From Novosphingobium sp. PP1Y (GTDB lineage Bacteria > Pseudomonadota > Alphaproteobacteria > Sphingomonadales > Sphingomonadaceae): 64,000 bases of DNA. Numbering within the stretch: the first letter of the stretch is position 1; every line of letters begins with the position of its first letter. Positions 51,718-59,815 of the stretch are shown one piece after another. The stretch lies in contig NC_015580.1 of assembly GCF_000253255.1 (NCBI RefSeq), forward strand, positions 1,439,001 to 1,503,000, in the 5' to 3' direction. The position numbers and the translations under genes are program-made. Below the pieces are notes generated by a model, which saw only the letters and a list, made by a program, of their open reading frames with translations, did no database searches and had not been told where the DNA came from.

Positions 51718-52632
51718 ATGGAACCGCTTCCTCCGCTCAGTGCCGTGCGCGCCTTCGAAGCCGCGGGTCGCCTCGAGAATTTCTCGCGCGCGGCAGAGGA
51801 ACTCGGGATGACGCAGGCTGCGGTCAGCTATCAGGTGCGCCAGTTGGAGGATCGTCTTGGCCGCTCTCTTTTCGTGCGCGAGAAGGGCAGGGTGCGCCTG
51901 TCCGAGGCGGGGCACCGTTTGCTCCCGGCCGTCACGGCAGCCTTTGCCGGCATGGCGGACGCCTTCGCGGCGCTGAGGGAGGAGGATCACGAGGTCCTTG
52001 CGATCAATGCCGCGATCTCGCTCGGCAGCGTCTGGTTGAGCGGGCGCATCGGCCGCTTCCAGATGCGTTTTCCGGACCTGGCGGTGCGCCTGTCGCTGGC
52101 GAACGAGACGATCGATCTGGGCAATTCGTCCTTCGACGTGGCGATCCGCGCCGGTTCCGGCGTCTGGGAGGGGCTGCGCAGCACGTTCCTGTTCCGGCAG
52201 CACTTCACGCCGATCTGCACGCGCGAATTCCTTGAGGCGAATGCGATCGCCAGGCCTGAGGATCTCCTGCGCGCGGAGCGGCTCGCGCCGAACGATGCCG
52301 GGTGGGCCGGGTGGTTCGCTGCTGCCGGGGTGGAAGCGAAGCTCGCGCCGCGCCGCGGCATCGTCATGGACAACCAGTCCCAGGAAGCGAGCATCGTCCA
52401 GGAAAGTTACGGCGTGGCTCTGATGTCCCCGCTGTTCTGGCAGGCAGAGCTGGAGAGCGGGCGGCTGATCCAGCCCTTCGAGACACTCTATATGCCGGGA
52501 AGCGCACACTGGCTGGTCCATCCGGTCAACCGCGTCGGGGTACGCAAGATCGAGCGCCTGCGCGAATGGCTGCTGGAGGAACTCGAAGCCTATCGCGGCG
52601 TCTTGCCTGACCGGATCTTCAAGCCCTTGTGA
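51718..52632 (+). CDS. LysR-family transcriptional regulator (GcvA-like)
   Basis: Regulator of 304 aa. The N-terminal winged helix-turn-helix is LSAVRAFEAAGRLENFSRAAEEL and TQAAVSYQVRQLEDRLG; the rest is the two-lobed effector domain, with LSLANETIDLGNSSFDVAIRAG. GcvA-like regulators often control amino-acid or beta-lactamase genes; the effector here is unknown. The gene lies between rimM and trmD, a place normally without regulators. Its stop is 55 bases before trmD. Confidence 0.92.
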   Translation: MEPLPPLSAVRAFEAAGRLENFSRAAEELGMTQAAVSYQVRQLEDRLGRSLFVREKGRVRLSEAGHRLLPAVTAAFAGMADAFAALREEDHEVLAINAAISLGSVWLSGRIGRFQMRFPDLAVRLSLANETIDLGNSSFDVAIRAGSGVWEGLRSTFLFRQHFTPICTREFLEANAIARPEDLLRAERLAPNDAGWAGWFAAAGVEAKLAPRRGIVMDNQSQEASIVQESYGVALMSPLFWQAELESGRLIQPFETLYMPGSAHWLVHPVNRVGVRKIERLREWLLEELEAYRGVLPDRIFKPL

Positions 52633-52687
52633 CATTTTCGCGTCCGGGCCTCTTGCCCGCGCTGCCGATTTGGGCTTTGCCGCGGCC

Positions 52688-53434
52688 ATGACATTCGCGG
52701 CCACCGTCCTCACACTTTATCCTGACATGTTTCCGGGCCCCCTCGGCATTTCGCTTGCCGGGCGCGGACTGGCCGAAGCCAAGTGGTCGATCGAGACGGT
52801 GCAGATCCGCGACTTCGCCAGGGACAAGCACCGCACGGTCGACGATACGCCTGCCGGCGGTGGCGCGGGCATGGTTCTCAAGGCCGACGTTCTGGCCGCC
52901 GCCATTGACCATGCGCGCAGCCTCAGCCCCGAGGCCCCGGTGATCGCGATGACGCCGCGCGGCCGCCCGATTTCGCAGGCCCGGGTGCGCGAGCTTGCGG
53001 CCGGTCCGGGCGTGACCATCCTGTGCGGCCGTTTCGAGGGCTTTGACGAGCGAATCTTCGAGGGACGCAACGTGGAGCAGGTGTCGGTCGGCGATATCGT
53101 CCTGTCTGGCGGAGAACCTGCGGCCCTGATGCTGCTGGACGCTTGCATTCGCCTGCTTCCCGGCGTAATGGGCGCGGCTTCCAGCGGGGCCGAGGAATCG
53201 TTTGAGGACGGTCTTCTCGAGTATCCGCACTATACCCGACCCACCGAGTGGGAAGGGCGCACGATCCCTGAAGTGCTGCGATCGGGGGATCATGCGAAGA
53301 TCGCCGCCTGGCGGAAACAAAAGGCGGAGGAAGACACACGGTTACGCAGACCGGACCTTTGGGAGCGTCATAGGGGCGCTCGGGACCAGTCTGCCTCTGG
53401 CGCGCGGCACAAAGATGAGGATTTGGGTTCATGA
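52688..53434 (+). CDS. trmD: tRNA (guanine-N1)-methyltransferase
   Basis: SPOUT methyltransferase of 248 aa making m1G37 in tRNAs for Leu, Pro and Arg. The knotted core is TLYPDMFPG, GRFEGFDERIFE, VLSGGEPAALMLLDA, and PHYTRP. ATG 52688 is used; an in-frame TTG upstream is less likely. Its stop overlaps the rplS start (ATGA). Confidence 0.97.
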   Translation: MTFAATVLTLYPDMFPGPLGISLAGRGLAEAKWSIETVQIRDFARDKHRTVDDTPAGGGAGMVLKADVLAAAIDHARSLSPEAPVIAMTPRGRPISQARVRELAAGPGVTILCGRFEGFDERIFEGRNVEQVSVGDIVLSGGEPAALMLLDACIRLLPGVMGAASSGAEESFEDGLLEYPHYTRPTEWEGRTIPEVLRSGDHAKIAAWRKQKAEEDTRLRRPDLWERHRGARDQSASGARHKDEDLGS

Positions 53435-53799
53435 ACCTGATTCAGCAGATCGAGGCCGAGGAAATTGCCAAGGCCGGCAAGGATATCCCTGAGTTCCGTC
53501 CGGGCGACACCGTCCGCGTCGGTGTGAAGGTCGTCGAAGGTACCCGTACCCGCGTCCAGAACTTCGAAGGCGTGTGCATCGCGCGTTCGAACCGTGGCAT
53601 GGGTTCGAACTTCACCGTCCGCAAGATCAGCTTCGGTGAAGGCGTGGAACGCGTTTTCCCGCTGTACTCGCCGAACATCGATTCGATCACCGTGGTTCGC
53701 CGCGGCGTCGTGCGTCGTGCCAAGCTGTACTACCTGCGTGGTCGTACCGGCAAGCGCGCCCGCATCGCCGAGCGCCGCGACGTTCGCGCCGACGCGTAA
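53431..53799 (+). CDS. rplS: 50S ribosomal protein L19
   Basis: Protein of 122 aa at the 30S-50S interface. Conserved FRPGDTVRVGVKV, RVQNFEGVCIAR and GVERVFPLYSPNID are present. It is translationally coupled to trmD and followed by a terminator. Confidence 0.97.
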   Translation: MNLIQQIEAEEIAKAGKDIPEFRPGDTVRVGVKVVEGTRTRVQNFEGVCIARSNRGMGSNFTVRKISFGEGVERVFPLYSPNIDSITVVRRGVVRRAKLYYLRGRTGKRARIAERRDVRADA

Positions 53800-53838
53800 G
53801 CATCGGCACATTGCCTGTCTTGCGGCAGGCAGCTTGAG

Positions 53839-53866
53839 AGGCGGTTCGGTTCGGACCGCCTTTTTT
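53839..53866 (+). terminator. Terminator of trmD-rplS
   Basis: Stem AGGCGGT (53839-53845) / ACCGCCT (53855-53861), 9-base loop, with TTTTTT (53861-53866). Strong intrinsic terminator. Confidence 0.9.
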
Positions 53867-54209
53867 GCGCGCTCCTGCAATCCTCCTGGTCTATGGCAAG
53901 GCCTCCAGATTACAGGATGTTAACACCCGAATCGGGGTTACGCCGAATGACGCGGTTGCGATCTTTCGGTTTTGACCTCGGCAGGTTTGCACAGGGGCAG
54001 CGATTCGGAATGTCTCCAGAACACCGATGCTGCGCTGCACAATCGCAATTCGACACAAGAATGGCGGAAAAACGCGATTAAGTGCGGGTTTTTCGCCTGT
54101 TTTGTCTTTGACACGGCAGAGAAAACCCGCTCAATTCCCGGGCCATTCAAGAGGCGATTCAACTATCCCATCACATCCGGTTCCACTGAAAGGTTAGGGG
54201 GTACCCATA
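53867..54209. other. Intergenic region upstream of HU gene
   Basis: About 343 bases without a convincing gene. It contains a sigma-70-type promoter (54108-54136) and the HU ribosome-binding site. Nothing else is recognised. Confidence 0.7.
54108..54136 (+). promoter_or_regulatory. Promoter candidate for HU gene
   Basis: Perfect -35 TTGACA (54108-54113), 17-base spacer and TCAATT (54131-54136). It lies about 74 bases before the ATG, which follows AGGTTAGGGGG. Confidence 0.6.
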
Positions 54210-54482
54210 ATGAACAAGAACGATCTCATCAGCGCAGTTGCCGACACCAGCGGTCTGACCCGCAGCGATGCGACCAAGGCCGTCGAAGGCGTTTTCGACG
54301 CCATCACCGGCGCGCTGAAGAAGGGTGACGAGGTCCGCCTGGTTGGTTTCGGCACCTTCTCGGTTGCCAAGCGCAAGGCCTCGACCGGCCGCAACCCGCG
54401 CACCGGCGAGCCCATGGAAATCAAGGCTTCGGCTCAGCCGAAGTTCAAGGCTGGCAAGGGCCTCAAGGACGCCGTCAACTAA
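54210..54482 (+). CDS. hup: DNA-binding protein HU
   Basis: Nucleoid protein of 90 aa. The start MNKNDLISAVAD, the GFGTFSVAKRKAS segment and the arm NPRTGEPMEIKA are classic HU. It binds and bends DNA as a dimer. It has its own promoter and terminator. Confidence 0.97.
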   Translation: MNKNDLISAVADTSGLTRSDATKAVEGVFDAITGALKKGDEVRLVGFGTFSVAKRKASTGRNPRTGEPMEIKASAQPKFKAGKGLKDAVN

Positions 54483-54524
54483 TCCAGACGGCCAGCCTGT
54501 TCGCCTCACAGGTTGAAAAGATTG

Positions 54525-54560
54525 CGCCGCGCCGACCCCAGGGTCAGCGCGGCGTTTCTT
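54525..54560 (+). terminator. Terminator of HU gene
   Basis: Stem CGCCGCGC (54525-54532) / GCGCGGCG (54547-54554) with an inner GACCC / GGGTC pair set, one mismatch, followed by TTTCTT. Confidence 0.8.
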
Positions 54561-54610
54561 ATTGGTTCTTCGACGCCGCGATAGCGCAGTGTCCAAAGCC
54601 AGGTTCAGGC

Positions 54611-54645
54611 AGGGTCCGGTAGCGCACGGCGTTACCGGACCCTTT
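54611..54645. terminator. Second hairpin between HU and convergent lipoprotein gene
   Basis: 11-bp perfect stem AGGGTCCGGTA (54611-54621) / TACCGGACCCT (54633-54643) with inner GC pairs. It is followed by TT on the plus strand and lacks a T-run on the minus strand. It may back up termination in either direction. Confidence 0.5.
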
Positions 54646-54650
54646 CGCGT

Positions 54651-55496
54651 TCAGGGCGCCAGCTTGAGCAGGGCCGTGGGGGCTGCAGGCGTTCGCGGGT
54701 TGACCTGCCAGGCCAGCGTCTGCGTGCTTCCAGCAGCGGCCTTGGGGCCTTCATCGGTGTTGTTGGCAAGTATCTGCGCATCGGTACGGATAGTGAAGGT
54801 ACCATCCGCCAGCGTGGCCGGTCCGTCATCTCCTCCCGCCGCACCCTTGGCCATGCCCGACATCATGCCCGCCATCGCGCCCGGGCTGTTGGCCGGACCG
54901 AACCCGGGGGCGTCGACTCGCACTGTGCCGTCCTGGCGCAGCGATAGCTGCACGAAGGCATTGGTCATTGGCATGCCTTCGAAGGTCGGGAAGGTGAAGT
55001 CATGGTCGAGACGGGCCTCGATGGCGAAGTCGACATCGAATTTGCCCTTGCCGATATACTCGACCTTGTTCCAGCCGGCCTGCCGGCGCAGTTTCTCTGC
55101 AATCGCCTTGCCGGATTCCGGGTTGCTCGGGTCGATGCCGCCCAGCAGCATCTGCGCGGCCTGTGCGTCCTTCTGCTTGCTTTCCTCGCGCGATTTTTCC
55201 CATTCCTGCTTCTGCTGCGCGATCTCGTCGTCGGTGCACTTGCGCTCGTCGAAGCTGTCTTCTTCGTAGCAGGTCTCCGGCTCGAAGTTCTGCTTCTTCG
55301 ACGCCTCCATCAGCGGCACCATCAGGATCTCGCCGGTGTAGCGAAACGCAAAGCTGCGATCCTTGCGCACGTCGAGCTGCGAGGTGAACTTGCCGGGCGC
55401 GAAGATGCACGCGGCCAGCAGCAGGGTGAGGGCCCCGGTCGCCAGCGCGGTTAGCGCTCTGCGGCCGTGTATTTTGGACATTGCAAAGTGTCGCAT
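54651..55496 (-). CDS. Probable lipoprotein, 281 aa
   Basis: A signal peptide ends at the lipobox LLLAAC with lipidated Cys at residue 30. The mature part has an acidic Cys-containing region (ETCYEEDSFDERKCTDDE) that could form a disulfide, a charged coiled-coil stretch (QKQEWEKSREESKQKD) and a C-terminal beta-rich domain. I do not recognise a named family. ATG at 55496 is chosen because AGGGGGA lies just before it; ATG 55481 is an alternative. It is transcribed leftward, after rlmB. Confidence 0.75.
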   Translation of the reverse strand: MRHFAMSKIHGRRALTALATGALTLLLAACIFAPGKFTSQLDVRKDRSFAFRYTGEILMVPLMEASKKQNFEPETCYEEDSFDERKCTDDEIAQQKQEWEKSREESKQKDAQAAQMLLGGIDPSNPESGKAIAEKLRRQAGWNKVEYIGKGKFDVDFAIEARLDHDFTFPTFEGMPMTNAFVQLSLRQDGTVRVDAPGFGPANSPGAMAGMMSGMAKGAAGGDDGPATLADGTFTIRTDAQILANNTDEGPKAAAGSTQTLAWQVNPRTPAAPTALLKLAP

Positions 55497-55539
55497 CTCT
55501 GTTCCCCCTGGTTTCAGAGCTGTGGCTGATTTTCTCAAG

Positions 55540-56349
55540 TCAGCGCGTCGCCACCGCGTAAAGCGCGATGGCAGCGGCATTGCTGACATTAAGGCTTTCC
55601 ATCTCGCTGCTGATCGGCAGCTTGGCGACGGCGTCGCAGTGCTGGACGATGTTGTGGCGCATTCCGTCGCCTTCAGCGCCGAGCACGAGCGCGACAGGAC
55701 CGGCGGGGAGGGCTTCGGCCAGCGTGGCCTCCGCTTCACCATCCAGGCCGAGCCGCCAGTATCCGGCTTCGGCGATCTCCTCGAGCGCGCGGGCCAGGTT
55801 CACCACGCGTACCCAGGGCAGAGTTTCGAGCGCGCCGGAGGCCGATTTGGCCAGAGTGCCCGATTCGGGCGGAGCGTGACGGTCCTGCGTGACGATGGCG
55901 CAGGCATTGAAGGCGAGGGCCGAGCGCATGATCGCGCCGACGTTATGAGGATCGGTGACCTGGTCCAGCACGAGAACGGGCCGTGCCGGGTCGCCGTCGA
56001 GCACATCGGCGAGAAAGACATCATCCAGTGGTTCGCATTCGAGAACGAGGCCCTGGTGCGGCGCGTCGCGGGCGACGAGCCGGGCAAGGTCGGCGGGCTG
56101 TGCCCATTCGACCGTGAAATCGGTGGGTAATTCGCCGTCGAGCGAATCAACGCCCTCTCGAGTGGCCCACAGTTTGCGGTGATGGCGGTCGGGATTCTTG
56201 AGAGCGGCTTCAACGGCATGTCTTCCCCACAGGCGAACCATGCCCGAGGAAGCACGTCCGCTACCGCGCCCGTTTTTCATGCGGCCGGCCCTTCCACGTA
56301 GGGCCCGGGCTGGTTTTCCACCGCCCTGATGATCGCCGCGCTTACTCAT
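55540..56349 (-). CDS. rlmB: TrmH-family RNA methyltransferase (RlmB-like)
   Basis: SPOUT 2'-O-methyltransferase of 269 aa. An N-terminal Gly/Arg-rich tail, a substrate-binding domain (GRHAVEAALKN), and the SPOUT core VLDQVTDPHNVGAIMRSA, LVLGAEGDGMR and ISSEMESLNVSNAAAIALY are clear. RlmB modifies G2251 of 23S rRNA. ATG at 56349 follows AAAGGACA; the in-frame extension to 56469 lacks a start signal. It faces away from tRNA-Tyr. Confidence 0.93.
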   Translation of the reverse strand: MSKRGDHQGGGKPARALRGRAGRMKNGRGSGRASSGMVRLWGRHAVEAALKNPDRHHRKLWATREGVDSLDGELPTDFTVEWAQPADLARLVARDAPHQGLVLECEPLDDVFLADVLDGDPARPVLVLDQVTDPHNVGAIMRSALAFNACAIVTQDRHAPPESGTLAKSASGALETLPWVRVVNLARALEEIAEAGYWRLGLDGEAEATLAEALPAGPVALVLGAEGDGMRHNIVQHCDAVAKLPISSEMESLNVSNAAAIALYAVATR

Positions 56350-56500
56350 GAAATGTCCTTTCAACAAAAAACTATTTTCGCTCCTGCCAGTCACCCCATT
56401 GACAGGCAAGGCTCGCTTCGGCAAAGGCGCGGCTCCTCGGCAACGGGCTCCTTCCTGGAGCCTCACCAAAGCGGGTTTTCCCGCAAGCCAGAACTGGTGT

Positions 56501-56586
56501 GGACAGGTGGCCGAGTGGTTAAAGGCAGCAGACTGTAAATCTGCCCGCGCAAGCGTACGTTGGTTCGAATCCAGCCCTGTCCACCA
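56501..56586 (+). tRNA. tRNA-Tyr (GTA anticodon)
   Basis: 86 bases with CCA and a long variable arm (class II). Acceptor stem GGACAGG / CCTGTCC; anticodon stem GCAGA / TCTGC around CTGTAAA, giving GTA; T-arm GGTTCGAATCC. It reads UAC and UAU. Confidence 0.95.
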
Positions 56587-56683
56587 CCAGCTTCCCCATC
56601 ACCGACATCGGCGATACCCCTCCAGGGAAGCTACGGTATTCCTTGGCATTGCGGTATCCGACGAGCACTTCTAGAAGAGAGCC

Positions 56684-57433
56684 ATGCCCGGAGATATTCT
56701 CGATAACCAAGGTCGCGGCGAAGCTTCGTGGCGCTGGCCCTCCATCCATCCCGAAGGTCGCAAGTTCGGCGGCATCGCCGGGGTGATCGCGGTTGTAGGC
56801 TGGTTGCTGCTGGGCCCGTGGGTCGGTTGGCCGCTTGCCGTGCTCACATTGTGCGTACTGGCCTTCTTTCGCGATCCGGTGCGTGTGACGCCGCAGGACG
56901 AGCGTGCGATCGTTGCGCCGGCCGATGGCCTCGTGACGCTGATCCAGAAGGTCGCGCCGCCGCGTGAGCTGACCATGGAAGACGGTAGCGGTGCCAAGCC
57001 GATGGATACGCAGCCGGTTACGCGCGTTTCCATTTTCATGAGCGTGTTCGACGTCCACATCAATCGCGCGCCGATCGGCGGCACCGTTCGGCGGGTGATC
57101 TATATCCCCGGCAAGTTCGTGAATGCCGATCTCGACAAGGCAAGCGAAGAGAACGAGCGCCAGCACATCCTTATCGAACGCGGCGATGGCCTGCGCATCT
57201 GCTTCACGCAGATTGCCGGTCTGGTCGCGCGCCGGATCGTTCCTTTCGTCAAGCCGGGCGACATTCTCGCCGCAGGCCAGCGCGTCGGACTGATTCGCTT
57301 CGGCAGCCGCGTCGACGTTTATCTTCCCGCCGGCACCGAGCCGAAGGTTCTCATGGGGCAGCGCATCGTTGCCGGTGAAACCGTCCTTGCCGAAGTGTCC
57401 GAAGCCCGCGTGATCGAGGGCGTCGCGCAGTGA
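56684..57433 (+). CDS. psd: Phosphatidylserine decarboxylase (short form)
   Basis: Membrane enzyme of 249 aa that makes phosphatidylethanolamine. It self-cleaves to form a pyruvoyl group; the likely Ser is S208 in FGSRVDV. N-terminal membrane segment GIAGVIAVVGWLLLGPWVGWPLAV, then FFRDP and VSIFMSVFDVHINRAP. Coupled to pssA by a GTGA overlap, the next step back in the pathway. Confidence 0.95.
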   Translation: MPGDILDNQGRGEASWRWPSIHPEGRKFGGIAGVIAVVGWLLLGPWVGWPLAVLTLCVLAFFRDPVRVTPQDERAIVAPADGLVTLIQKVAPPRELTMEDGSGAKPMDTQPVTRVSIFMSVFDVHINRAPIGGTVRRVIYIPGKFVNADLDKASEENERQHILIERGDGLRICFTQIAGLVARRIVPFVKPGDILAAGQRVGLIRFGSRVDVYLPAGTEPKVLMGQRIVAGETVLAEVSEARVIEGVAQ

Positions 57434-58284
57434 TCGATGAGCCCGATCCGCTTGCCGAGGATCGGCTTTCGCCGCGCCGCCGGCTTGCGCGCGGGCTCTC
57501 GATGCGGGCGATCGTGCCCAATGCCATCACTGCGGCAGCACTGTGTTCCGGCCTGACGGGGATTCGCTTTGCGATTGCCGGGGATTTCGAGAAGTCGGTG
57601 CAAGCCGTAATTCTCGCCGGTCTGCTCGACGGCATCGATGGCCGTGCAGCCCGGCTGCTGCGCGCCCAGACTCGCTTCGGGGCCGAGCTCGACAGCCTGG
57701 CCGATTCGATTTCGTTCGGCGTCGCCCCCGCGTTGATCGTCTATCTGTGGACGCTCCACCAGCTGCCCAGCCTGGGCTGGATCGCATCGCTTGCCTTTGC
57801 GATCTGCTGCGTGCTGCGCCTCGCGCGCTTCAATGCGCGCCTCGACATGCTCGACCAGCCGCACAAGCAGGCGGGCTTCCTGACCGGCGTTCCCGCACCG
57901 CTGGGCGCGGGCCTTGCCTTCCTGCCGATTTATCTGTGGATCGCGACCGGCATTCCCGAATTCGCCAATGACGTTGCTGTTAGCATCTGGATGGTACTGA
58001 TCGCCTTCCTGATGATTTCGAGCGTGCCCACCCTGAGTTGGTCGAAGATGCAGCCCCCGCGCGACTTGCGCATTGGCCTCATCGCGGTGGTCGGCCTGAC
58101 CGTGGCGGCGCTGTTGACCGAGCCCTGGTATACTCTGGCGGTGATCACGCTGGGCTATCTTGCCCTGATCCCCTTGGGAATCGCGTCCTACGCCAAGGTC
58201 AGGCGGCGTGCTCAAGGCCAGGCCACACCAGTGCCGACCGCTGGGCCTGACGATGGGCCGGACGTCCCTTCCGATCCGTCCTGA
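57430..58284 (+). CDS. pssA: CDP-diacylglycerol-serine O-phosphatidyltransferase
   Basis: Integral membrane enzyme of 284 aa that forms phosphatidylserine from CDP-diacylglycerol and serine. The CDP-alcohol phosphotransferase signature is DGIDGRAARLL ... GAELDSLADSISFG. Several membrane helices follow. GTG start overlaps the psd stop. Its last 86 bases overlap the convergent small membrane protein gene, an unusual arrangement. C-terminal tail is Pro/Arg-rich. Confidence 0.95.
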   Translation: MIDEPDPLAEDRLSPRRRLARGLSMRAIVPNAITAAALCSGLTGIRFAIAGDFEKSVQAVILAGLLDGIDGRAARLLRAQTRFGAELDSLADSISFGVAPALIVYLWTLHQLPSLGWIASLAFAICCVLRLARFNARLDMLDQPHKQAGFLTGVPAPLGAGLAFLPIYLWIATGIPEFANDVAVSIWMVLIAFLMISSVPTLSWSKMQPPRDLRIGLIAVVGLTVAALLTEPWYTLAVITLGYLALIPLGIASYAKVRRRAQGQATPVPTAGPDDGPDVPSDPS

Positions 58285-58471
58285 GCGCGGCAAGGGCCGG
58301 AACCGGCACCCGCTCGATCATCTTCCACGTGACAGTCAGCGTACCTGGGCAAGCCTGAAGCTGGGCCCGGAGCGCGAATGCCTTGCGGCCGTGGCGCATC
58401 CAGCTTGCGGCGATGACCCAGAGCGACACGATTGCGCCAAGGGTGAAGAGCGAAGCGGCAAATGCAGTCAT
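58199..58471 (-). CDS. Small membrane protein behind two LexA-type boxes (possible SOS gene)
   Basis: Protein of 90 aa, not assigned to a known family. Residues 2-24 (TAFAASLFTLGAIVSLWVIA) form a membrane helix, followed by RHGRKAF (positive-inside, so the tail is cytoplasmic), then a compact segment with CPGTLTVTWKMIERV and a basic RKGRPAHRQAQR stretch. AAAGGAAG sits eight bases before the ATG at 58471; ATG 58477 is possible. Two GTTC-N7-GTTC boxes lie 78-119 bases upstream. It overlaps the 3' end of convergent pssA. Topology recalls the SOS division inhibitor SidA of Caulobacter, but similarity of sequence is not claimed. Confidence 0.6.
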   Translation of the reverse strand: MTAFAASLFTLGAIVSLWVIAASWMRHGRKAFALRAQLQACPGTLTVTWKMIERVPVPALAALRTDRKGRPAHRQAQRSALVWPGLEHAA

Positions 58472-58548
58472 GACCATCTTCCTTTCAGGGCCAGCGCCCG
58501 ATCCCGTGAGGGACAGGGTTGTGGACAGCTTGTGGAAATAACGAATCT

Positions 58549-58563
58549 GTTCTACCAATGTTC
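58549..58563. promoter_or_regulatory. LexA-type box 1 (GTTC-N7-GTTC)
   Basis: GTTC TACCAAT GTTC, the direct-repeat LexA consensus of alphaproteobacteria. It lies 78 bases upstream of the leftward small membrane protein ATG. Confidence 0.75.
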
Positions 58564-58575
58564 CTTGCGGCTCTT

Positions 58576-58590
58576 GTTCTTATTTTGTTC
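58576..58590. promoter_or_regulatory. LexA-type box 2 (GTTC-N7-GTTC)
   Basis: GTTC TTATTTT GTTC, a second exact match 27 bases from the first, with an AT-rich spacer as is usual in real sites. Two sites in 42 bases argue strongly for a true LexA operator region. Confidence 0.8.
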
Positions 58591-58953
58591 CATTCAAGTC
58601 AAGCCTGTTTCTGCATGCAGGGCGATTGGGCGGCTTGAGCATGGGGCATTTCGGGTTGCCGCTTGCGAGCGGGAACTAGGACAGCGGACATGGGATTGTC
58701 CCCGAGACATGGCTCCGTTCCCGAGGCGGGTTGGCCGAGGCGCAGCGGTTCCGGCGCAATTTCGCGCTGGATTTCTCGAGTGGAGAGGGCTATGGGCGGC
58801 CCCGCCTGAGCGGTGCCTGTCGATTCCCGGCAGATCGCGCAGGGCAAATCCACATGGAAGGCGCACATACCGGTGCCGCAGCGGATCGAGGGGCTTCTTG
58901 CCCGGCCGCACGGTTCCAGCCTTCCAGAGGTGCAACCGGAAAGGAATTTACTT

Positions 58954-59718
58954 ATGGCGGCTCCTGTCGTCACCATGCAGCAGCTCATCGAGGCCGGCGC
59001 TCACTTCGGCCACCAGACCCACCGCTGGAATCCGCGGATGAAGCCGTACATCTTCGGCGCCCGCAACGGCATCCACATCATCGACCTGTCGCAGACCGTG
59101 CCGCTCATGGCTCGCGCGCTCGACTTCGTCTCGGCCACCGTGCAGGCCGGCGGCAAGGTGCTCTTCGTCGGCACCAAGCGCCAGGCCCAGGAGCCGATCG
59201 CCCAGGCCGCCCGCGCCTGCGGTCAGCACTTCGTCAACCATCGCTGGCTGGGCGGCATGCTCACCAACTGGAAGACCATTTCGCAGTCGATCAAGCGCTT
59301 CAAGGCTCTTGAAGAGCAGCTTGCCGGCGACACGGCCGGTCTGACCAAGAAGGAAGTCCTTCAGCTGACCCGTGAGCGTGACAAGCTTGAGCTTTCGCTC
59401 GGCGGTATCCGCGACATGGGCGGCATTCCGGACGTCATGTTCGTGATCGACGCCAACAAGGAAGACCTGGCGATCAAGGAAGCCAACACCCTCGGCATTC
59501 CGGTCGTCGCCGTGCTCGACACCAACGTCAGCCCCGAAGGCATTGCGTTCCCGATCCCGGGCAACGACGACGCCAGCCGCGCCGTTCGCCTCTACTGCGA
59601 AGCGATCGCCCAGGCTGCGACCAAGGGTGGCCAGAACGCGGTTGTCGACTCGGGTGCCGACATTGGCGCCATGGAAGAGCCGGTCGCCGAAGCCGCTGCG
59701 GAAACCGCAGGGGCCTGA
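58954..59718 (+). CDS. rpsB: 30S ribosomal protein S2
   Basis: Protein of 254 aa. The start VTMQQLIEAGAHFGHQTHRWNP and NHRWLGGMLTNWKTI are conserved. The C-terminus has a short Ala/Glu-rich tail. ATG at 58954 follows AAAGGAA. First gene of rpsB-tsf. Confidence 0.97.
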   Translation: MAAPVVTMQQLIEAGAHFGHQTHRWNPRMKPYIFGARNGIHIIDLSQTVPLMARALDFVSATVQAGGKVLFVGTKRQAQEPIAQAARACGQHFVNHRWLGGMLTNWKTISQSIKRFKALEEQLAGDTAGLTKKEVLQLTRERDKLELSLGGIRDMGGIPDVMFVIDANKEDLAIKEANTLGIPVVAVLDTNVSPEGIAFPIPGNDDASRAVRLYCEAIAQAATKGGQNAVVDSGADIGAMEEPVAEAAAETAGA

Positions 59719-59815
59719 TCGGCCCGACGCAATCGGCATTTTCGTCATTGAAATGTCGCGCGCCGGGTCCATCGGGCCCGGCGCGCCTGTCAATTACTGA
59801 AGAAGGATAAAAGCG

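Larger units (their letters stand above)
58478..58953. other. Control region between SOS-type gene and rpsB
   Basis: About 476 bases. It holds the two LexA-type boxes (58549-58590) and a long leader to rpsB ending with GGAAAGGAATTT as ribosome-binding site. Open frames in the leader lack plausible starts. S2 autoregulatory structure may lie in it but I cannot define it. Confidence 0.6.

Noticed and set aside
58594..58988. Leftward small open frames in the rpsB leader
   Set aside because: Composition is Arg/Ser/Pro-rich noise, no ribosome-binding site, and they overlap the rpsB start.
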